Origin: Thermoanaerobacterium butyriciformans
GTDB lineage: Bacteria > Bacillota > Thermoanaerobacteria > Thermoanaerobacterales > Thermoanaerobacteraceae
DNA length: 64,000 bases
NCBI RefSeq assembly: GCF_017874545.1
Contig: NZ_JAGGLT010000003.1
Span: 1-64,000, forward strand
Direction: 5' to 3'
Positions within the stretch are counted from its first letter, which is position 1. Each line of letters opens with the position of its first letter. Below the pieces are notes generated by a model, which was given only the letters and a program-made list of their open reading frames with translations, ran no database searches and had not been told where the DNA came from. This document shows, one piece after another, positions 57,927-64,000 of the stretch. Both the position numbers and the translations under genes were made by a program.

Positions 57927-59417
57927 ATGACTGATAGTTGTATTATTGCTATAGATCAAAGTACATCGGGGACAAAAGCTATGGTTGTCGATAAATATGG
58001 TAAAGTAATAGCGAGAAGTAATAAAGAACATAAACAGTATTATCCTAATCCTGGATGGGTAGAACAAGATCCGTTAGAAATATATAACAATGTAAAGATA
58101 GTAATAAGAGATGTAATAAATAAATTAAACTTACCATCGTCTTATATAAAAGCGATATCTATTACAAATCAAAGAGAGACAGTTGTTGTATGGGATAAAG
58201 AAACAGGAAAACCTATTTATAATGCTATAGTATGGCAGTGTAGAAGAACTTCTGATATGTGTATTTGGTTCAAAAAACAGGGTGTTGAAAAATTAATAAA
58301 AAGTAAAACAGGACTGCTTTTAAATCCGTATTTTTCAGCCACAAAAGTGAAATGGATATTAGATAATGTTGAAGGAGTTAGAGAAAAAGCAAATAGAGGT
58401 AAATTGCTGCTTGGTACAATAGATACTTGGCTTTTGTGGAATTTTACGAATGGAAAAGTACACTCAACTGATTATACAAATGCTAGTAGGACACTACTTT
58501 TTAATATAAAAACTCTTGAATGGGATGAAGAACTATTAAAAATATTTGATATACCTTTAAACATGTTGCCAAAAGTAATATCATCTAATGATGTATTTGG
58601 TTATACAAATTGCGATGGAATACTCAATGAGGAAGTACCGATAACAGGAATAATTGGTGACTCACAAGGAGCGCTTTTTGGTCAGAATTGCTTTGAAGCA
58701 GGTATGATAAAAGCTACATATGGCACTGGATCTTCAATCATGATGAATGTAGGCCAAAATTTCATAAATGCGGAAAGGGGGTTGGTAACATCTATTGCTT
58801 GGGGAATAAACAAAAACGTAGAGTACGTACTTGAAGGTATCATCAACAGTACTGGCGATACTCTTAAATGGTTAAAAGACAATTTAGGACTCTTTAAAGA
58901 TTACAATGAACTAGAAAAATTAATTTCTAATTTAAAAAGTAATGAAGGCGTTTACCTAATTCCTGCTTTTTCAGGACTTGGAATTCCATATTGGAATATG
59001 GGTGCAAAAGCAGCTATAGTTGGCATGACCAGAGGCGTAAAAAAAGAACATATAGTTAGAGCTGCATTAGAATCGATAGCATATCAAATTAAAGATGCCA
59101 TTGATATAATGGAAGAAGAATCGGGAATAGCCCCTAAAGAATTAAGAGTAGATGGAGGTGCAACAAGTAATAAATTTTTAATGCAATTTCAAGCAGATTT
59201 GCTGAATATTAATGTCGTTAAAACGGAAAATGAAGATTTATCTGCGTTAGGCTCAGCATATATGGCTGGACTTGGCATAAATTTATGGGGTAGTAAGGAT
59301 GAAATTATAAAGCTAAGAGGAAATGAATATGTTTATTCACCCAATTTAAATGTAAAAGAAGAAATGGATAGGCTTTATAGCGGTTGGAAAAACGCCGTAA
59401 AAATGGTATTGACATGA
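57927..59417 (+). CDS. FGGY-family carbohydrate kinase (glycerol-kinase-like)
   Basis: 496 residues; ATG 57927 fits AGGAAGTG better than GTG 57918. It shows IAIDQSTSGTKAMVVD (phosphate-1), ITNQRETVVVWD near 75, TIDTWLLWNFTNG near 165, and VDGGATSNKFLMQFQADLL near 408. Overall it is closest to glycerol kinases, but its place between transketolase and sugar ABC genes speaks for a ketose substrate such as D-apulose. Substrate assignment is inference. Confidence 0.85.
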   Translation: MTDSCIIAIDQSTSGTKAMVVDKYGKVIARSNKEHKQYYPNPGWVEQDPLEIYNNVKIVIRDVINKLNLPSSYIKAISITNQRETVVVWDKETGKPIYNAIVWQCRRTSDMCIWFKKQGVEKLIKSKTGLLLNPYFSATKVKWILDNVEGVREKANRGKLLLGTIDTWLLWNFTNGKVHSTDYTNASRTLLFNIKTLEWDEELLKIFDIPLNMLPKVISSNDVFGYTNCDGILNEEVPITGIIGDSQGALFGQNCFEAGMIKATYGTGSSIMMNVGQNFINAERGLVTSIAWGINKNVEYVLEGIINSTGDTLKWLKDNLGLFKDYNELEKLISNLKSNEGVYLIPAFSGLGIPYWNMGAKAAIVGMTRGVKKEHIVRAALESIAYQIKDAIDIMEEESGIAPKELRVDGGATSNKFLMQFQADLLNINVVKTENEDLSALGSAYMAGLGINLWGSKDEIIKLRGNEYVYSPNLNVKEEMDRLYSGWKNAVKMVLT

Positions 59418-59521
59418 GATTTTGTAAATCAATTTTACTGTTTAAAACTTGTTTTCATAAGGGAAACCCATGATTAAGCTTTATATAATTCGATTAAGTG
59501 TGGGTGTACCTTAGAAATATA

Positions 59522-59555
59522 TGCGAAACAAAATAATTTGCGCTGTTTCGCAAAT
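59522..59555 (+). promoter_or_regulatory. Two mutually exclusive hairpins before the binding-protein gene
   Basis: TGCGAAAC (59522-59529) can pair with GTTTCGCA (59545-59552). ATTTGCG (59537-59543 region) can pair with CGCAAAT (59549-59555). Both use the same right arm, so they cannot form together. It may be an operator or an RNA switch in the 172-base gap between the kinase and binding-protein genes. Confidence 0.4.
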
Positions 59556-59562
59556 AATTTAA

Positions 59563-60612
<1,050 letters not shown>

Positions 60613-60682
60613 TTATGATTTATATAAATTGTATAACTAATTGTTAATTATCAAAATAAAAACAAATAAATAAATTAAATAA

Positions 60683-60815
60683 TAAAGCATGTGGATAACC
60701 AGAAATTCACGTTAATAAATCTTTGTAAGTAATTCTAAAAATAAAGATTTTATTTGTAGAAGTTTATCTAATAAAAAAGTTAAGGATGTTTTTCCTGGTT
60801 TTTCCACGTGCTTTA
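60683..60815 (+). other. Large structured intercistronic element after the binding-protein gene
   Basis: TAAAGCATGTGGA plus AACCAG (60683-60702) pairs with CTGGTT plus TCCACGTGCTTTA (60795-60815) with one G.U and a small internal bulge, about 19 base pairs. Inside, AAATCTTT and AAAGATTT form another 8-base-pair hairpin. No T-run follows. It probably stabilises the abundant binding-protein mRNA or attenuates downstream genes. The remaining 60613-60966 gap shows nothing else. Confidence 0.5.
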
Positions 60816-60966
60816 TAGAGTTTATAAAAATTTATAATTAGTATGTAATATACAGATTTTAATCTTCTAATTGTTGAAATTAATTATAAGTTGTTATTTT
60901 GAAATATTAAAAACTTAGTTAATATTAAATAACTATATTATATGTAAATATTATGGAGGCTAAGTT

Positions 60967-61629
60967 ATGAATAAGAAAATCAGTATTTTTGTGATGGTAC
61001 TATTAAGTTTTACGATTTTTATGACAGGATGTAAGTTATTAACTGTTGTACCATTATCTAAAGACAATAATAGTACAACTGCAAATCGATTTAATAGAAG
61101 TAATTTTGATGCAAATGCTTATGTTAATAAAGTTTGGGACTCTAAAGCAATACCCTATTTTGAGGAAAAAGCTGTTGATCTTTCAGAATTACTTAAAAGT
61201 GTAAATGGTAGTTTTTCTGAGGCAGGAAAAAAATACGGCTTAACGAATGCTTCTTCTGTAGGCAGTTATGATTTTGTGGTCAAAGGGAAAGTCAAGGTAG
61301 TTAAAGTTAATGCTCAGTTAAGGGCTAGAACTTTGGAATGTGCATTACCTGGATACAATGGTAATATAAAAATCACTTTGCAAATAGGTCCTGTTTTTAC
61401 GAGTTCTGCTATTAGGGACAGCCTTTCATTTGTAAAATTTGAAGATTTTCAGAATCAAGTTATTTTTGATTCTGTTTCTGATGCTTTTAATAAGCACGTT
61501 TATGATAATGTTATTAGTAAAATAGATGTAAACACATTAGTAGGTAAAAATCTGACATTTATAGGTGCGTTTACTGGCGATGATCCTTCGAATATTTCTA
61601 TAATACCTGTAGAATTAAAGATTGATTAG
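60967..61629 (+). CDS. DUF2291-family lipoprotein associated with sugar ABC transporters
   Basis: 220 residues. Lipobox MTGC with Cys22. The segment NANAYVNKVWDSKAIPYFEE-like near 47-67 and KGKVKVVKVNAQLRARTL near 108-125 are typical of DUF2291. This family is found almost only beside ribose-type ABC transporters but has no defined role. SD GGAGG. The ABC ATPase follows after 17 bases. Confidence 0.8.
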   Translation: MNKKISIFVMVLLSFTIFMTGCKLLTVVPLSKDNNSTTANRFNRSNFDANAYVNKVWDSKAIPYFEEKAVDLSELLKSVNGSFSEAGKKYGLTNASSVGSYDFVVKGKVKVVKVNAQLRARTLECALPGYNGNIKITLQIGPVFTSSAIRDSLSFVKFEDFQNQVIFDSVSDAFNKHVYDNVISKIDVNTLVGKNLTFIGAFTGDDPSNISIIPVELKID

Positions 61630-61646
61630 CTAAAGGGGAATAAAAA

Positions 61647-63197
61647 ATGGAAGAAAATCTTAATATTAAGGAAAGTAATAATGTATGTTTATTAGCTAAA
61701 AATATAGTCAAAATTTTTCCTGGTACAAAGGCTTTAGATAATGTTACTTTTAAAGTGTATAAAGGAAAAGTAAATGCACTAATAGGAGAGAATGGTGCTG
61801 GTAAATCAACACTTATGAAAATATTAGCAGGAATCGAACGTCCAACAGAAGGAAAGTTGTTTCTTGATAATAAAGAGATAGAATTAAGAAGCCCAATTGA
61901 TGCTGAAAAAAATGGAATAGGAATGATTCATCAAGAAATAAATTTTTTTCCAGATTTAACTATAGAACAAAATATGTTTATGGGAGTTGAGGAGAAAAAA
62001 AATAGTATTTTGGTAAATAGAAAAACGCAAAAGGAAAAATGTAATAAGATTTTGGCTGAGCTTGGACATCCTTTTGATGTTGAAAAAAAGATGGGTGAGC
62101 TTAGTGTTGGTCAGCAACAAATTGTAGAAATAGCTCGACATTTGCTTCAACCTAATTTGAAAATTCTTATAATGGACGAGCCGACGTCTTCTTTAACTGT
62201 AGCTGAAGTTTCTATATTATTTAAATTAATAAATAGACTTAAAGAAAGAGGTATTTCAATAATTTATATTTCGCATCGTCTAGAGGAAATTATGGAAATC
62301 TCTGATTATATTACGGTTTTACGTGATGGGGAAAAAGTTGCAGAAGATTTAACGAAAAATGTAAATATTTCATGGATTATTAGCAATATGGTTGGTTCAG
62401 AAAAGCAATATAAGAAGAGGGAGAAAAATTTTGATATTAAGACTGAAAATATTTTAGAAGTTGAAAATCTCTCACTTAAGAAAAACAATAATAATTTCGT
62501 TTTGAAAGATATATCGTTAAAATTAAAAAGAGGTGAAATACTTGGCATTTATGGACTGTTAGGTTCTGGAAGAACAGAGCTTTTAGAATGTATAATGGGG
62601 GTGAATACTAAATTTACAGGTAGTATAAAGTTAGAAGGAAAATTTATAAAAATTAAAAATATCGCACAGCAAATAAAAAATGGCTTTGCAATGGTTCCTG
62701 AAGACAGACAAAAAGATGGTTTAATTCAGACGTTGAATATAGCAAAAAATATATCATTATCTAGTCTAAATAGATTTTCAAAATTTGGAATTTTGAGGAA
62801 TAAAGAAGAAGATTTGAATATTGATAAAATGATAAATAGTCTAAGAATAAAATTGGCAGATAAAAGTTTACCAATATTATCTTTATCAGGTGGTAATCAG
62901 CAAAAAGTCATAATAGGTAAAGACTTACTAACAATGCCAAAAGTATTGCTACTAGATGAGCCTACTAGAGGTATTGATGTAGCTGCAAAGAGTGACGTCT
63001 ATGAAATTATAGATAACCTTGCTAAGGAAGGCATATCAATTATTGTTGTCTCTTCAGAATTAGAAGAAATTTTAAATATTTCAGATCGAGTAGTAGTGTT
63101 TTCAAATGGCAGATTAACTGGTGAATTTGTTGGAAATGAGATTACAAAAGAAGCACTTGTGGAGGCTTCGTATAAAGGTTTAGTTAATGTTAATTAA
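61647..63197 (+). CDS. Ribose-type sugar ABC transporter ATP-binding protein (two ABC domains)
   Basis: 516 residues with two ATPase modules. First: Walker A GENGAGKST near 47, signature LSVGQQQIVE near 151, Walker B LIMDEPTSSL. Second (from about 275): degenerate P-loop GLLGSGRTEL, signature LSGGNQQKVIIGKDL near 415, LLLDEPTRGIDV. Duplicated RbsA/MglA architecture with the usual divergent second P-loop. Works with the binding protein and the permease next to it. Confidence 0.93.
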   Translation: MEENLNIKESNNVCLLAKNIVKIFPGTKALDNVTFKVYKGKVNALIGENGAGKSTLMKILAGIERPTEGKLFLDNKEIELRSPIDAEKNGIGMIHQEINFFPDLTIEQNMFMGVEEKKNSILVNRKTQKEKCNKILAELGHPFDVEKKMGELSVGQQQIVEIARHLLQPNLKILIMDEPTSSLTVAEVSILFKLINRLKERGISIIYISHRLEEIMEISDYITVLRDGEKVAEDLTKNVNISWIISNMVGSEKQYKKREKNFDIKTENILEVENLSLKKNNNNFVLKDISLKLKRGEILGIYGLLGSGRTELLECIMGVNTKFTGSIKLEGKFIKIKNIAQQIKNGFAMVPEDRQKDGLIQTLNIAKNISLSSLNRFSKFGILRNKEEDLNIDKMINSLRIKLADKSLPILSLSGGNQQKVIIGKDLLTMPKVLLLDEPTRGIDVAAKSDVYEIIDNLAKEGISIIVVSSELEEILNISDRVVVFSNGRLTGEFVGNEITKEALVEASYKGLVNVN

Positions 63198-63222
63198 TTA
63201 TATGCAAAGGAGTATGGGAAAT

Positions 63223-64000
63223 ATGGAAAAGATTGCTAATCCTAAACAAAAAGAAAAAAAGAAGAACAGTTTGTCAATTGGGATGTTATTACTTAAAGTT
63301 CGAACATTTGTAGTATTAGCTATTCTTTTAATAGTATTCAGTTTTATTGCACCGAATTTTACAAATAAAGAGAGCATAATTCTTATTATTAAGCATGTTG
63401 CATTGTATGGTTTGTTGGGCATAGGAATGACATTGGTAATTATTACTGGAGGTATTGATCTTTCTGTTGGTTCTATAGTTGGCCTTTCTGCGATGATTTC
63501 AGGTGGGCTTATATATGAGGGTTTAGCATTACCTATTTTTGGTGTTAAAATATATTTTAATGTTCCGATAATTATAATACTGACATTGATTAGTGGTGTA
63601 ATAATTGGGCTGATAAATGGTATTGTCATAACAAAATTTAAAGTTACACCTTTTATCACTACTCTTGGCATGCTTTATATTGCAAGAGGTCTTGCTCTTT
63701 TGAGATCTAACGGTGCTACTTTTCCTGATCTTACTGGAAAAGCTGAGCTTGGAAATACCGGGTTTCAATTTCTCGGTCAAGGTACGATATTGGGAATTCC
63801 AGTAGCAATATGGATTTTTGCTATAATTAGTTTAATTGCAGCATTTTTATTAAAGAAGACACCATTAGGTTGGCATATATATGCAACAGGAGGAAATGAA
63901 AATGCTGCAAAATTATCTGGTATTTTGACTGATAGAGTGAAATTATTTGTTTATGCATTTTCTGGGCTATGTGCTGCGTTTGTTGGATTAATTGCGGCAT
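63223..64000 (+). CDS. Ribose-type ABC transporter permease, cut by the window end
   Basis: At least 259 residues, still open at base 64000. ATG 63223 has AAGGAG 10 bases upstream. Membrane protein with GMTLVIITGGIDLSVGSIVGLS near 80-101, the hallmark of RbsC/MglC permeases, and KFKVTPFITTLGMLYIARG near 140-160. About six to eight helices are seen. Completes the sugar ABC transporter. Confidence 0.92.
   Translation, partial: MEKIANPKQKEKKKNSLSIGMLLLKVRTFVVLAILLIVFSFIAPNFTNKESIILIIKHVALYGLLGIGMTLVIITGGIDLSVGSIVGLSAMISGGLIYEGLALPIFGVKIYFNVPIIIILTLISGVIIGLINGIVITKFKVTPFITTLGMLYIARGLALLRSNGATFPDLTGKAELGNTGFQFLGQGTILGIPVAIWIFAIISLIAAFLLKKTPLGWHIYATGGNENAAKLSGILTDRVKLFVYAFSGLCAAFVGLIAA

Overview
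The window is AT-rich chromosomal DNA with strong Shine-Dalgarno sequences, many TTG/GTG starts, a T-box leader, a CadC/CadA pair, PTS regulators of the BglG and LevR types and split transketolases. This fits a low-GC anaerobic, probably thermophilic, Clostridia-type Firmicute. Thermoanaerobacterium or a close relative is my best guess from gene content, not a search result.

Layout. 1-6.1 kb: the end of a sugar operon (a broken gene and a split transketolase), then a 2-enoate-reductase-like flavoprotein with its TetR repressor, a candidate type I toxin/antisense-RNA locus, and an MFS transporter. 6.1-9.2 kb, minus strand: a NikR-led nickel/cobalt ECF transporter. 9.3-16.4 kb: a fused corrinoid-activation/ASKHA protein, a TetR-controlled ABC exporter, a beta-lactamase-like protein, and a second candidate type I toxin/antisense-RNA locus. 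16.4-33.7 kb: mostly core and stress genes (cadA/cadC, dinB, MATE, trmL, aroF with T-box, FAA hydrolase, a beta-CASP nuclease, larA, an oleate hydratase with TetR), interrupted by two toxin-antitoxin operons whose toxins have been deleted and by an ATPase-nuclease fusion. 34-34.6 kb: a MntA/HepT pair whose toxin has an internal deletion.

34.8-53 kb is a plant-glycoside region. A sigma-54 activator with PRDs controls a cellobiose-type PTS through two nearly identical -24/-12 promoters. The PTS is followed by an alpha/beta hydrolase, an apiosidase-like (DUF4038) protein and a 6-phospho-beta-glucosidase. After a dead ISLre2 transposase and a BglG-type regulator comes a second PTS operon with an ene-reductase-like flavoprotein and a near-copy of the glucosidase gene.

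53-64 kb is a LacI-linked sugar operon: an L-fucose-isomerase-like enzyme, split transketolase, FGGY kinase, ribose-type binding protein, DUF2291 lipoprotein, ABC ATPase and a permease cut by the window end. Isomerase + kinase + split transketolase + ABC transporter is the set expected for non-oxidative D-apiose catabolism, and the apiosidase-like gene upstream points the same way. My central hypothesis is that the right half encodes uptake and breakdown of apiose-bearing aryl beta-glucosides: phosphorylating uptake, release of apiose and glucose-6-phosphate, possible reduction of the aglycone, and feeding of apiose carbon into xylulose-5-phosphate and DHAP. A second theme is toxin loss: three type II/VII toxin-antitoxin loci keep the antitoxin but have a deleted or broken toxin, while two compact candidate type I loci look intact.
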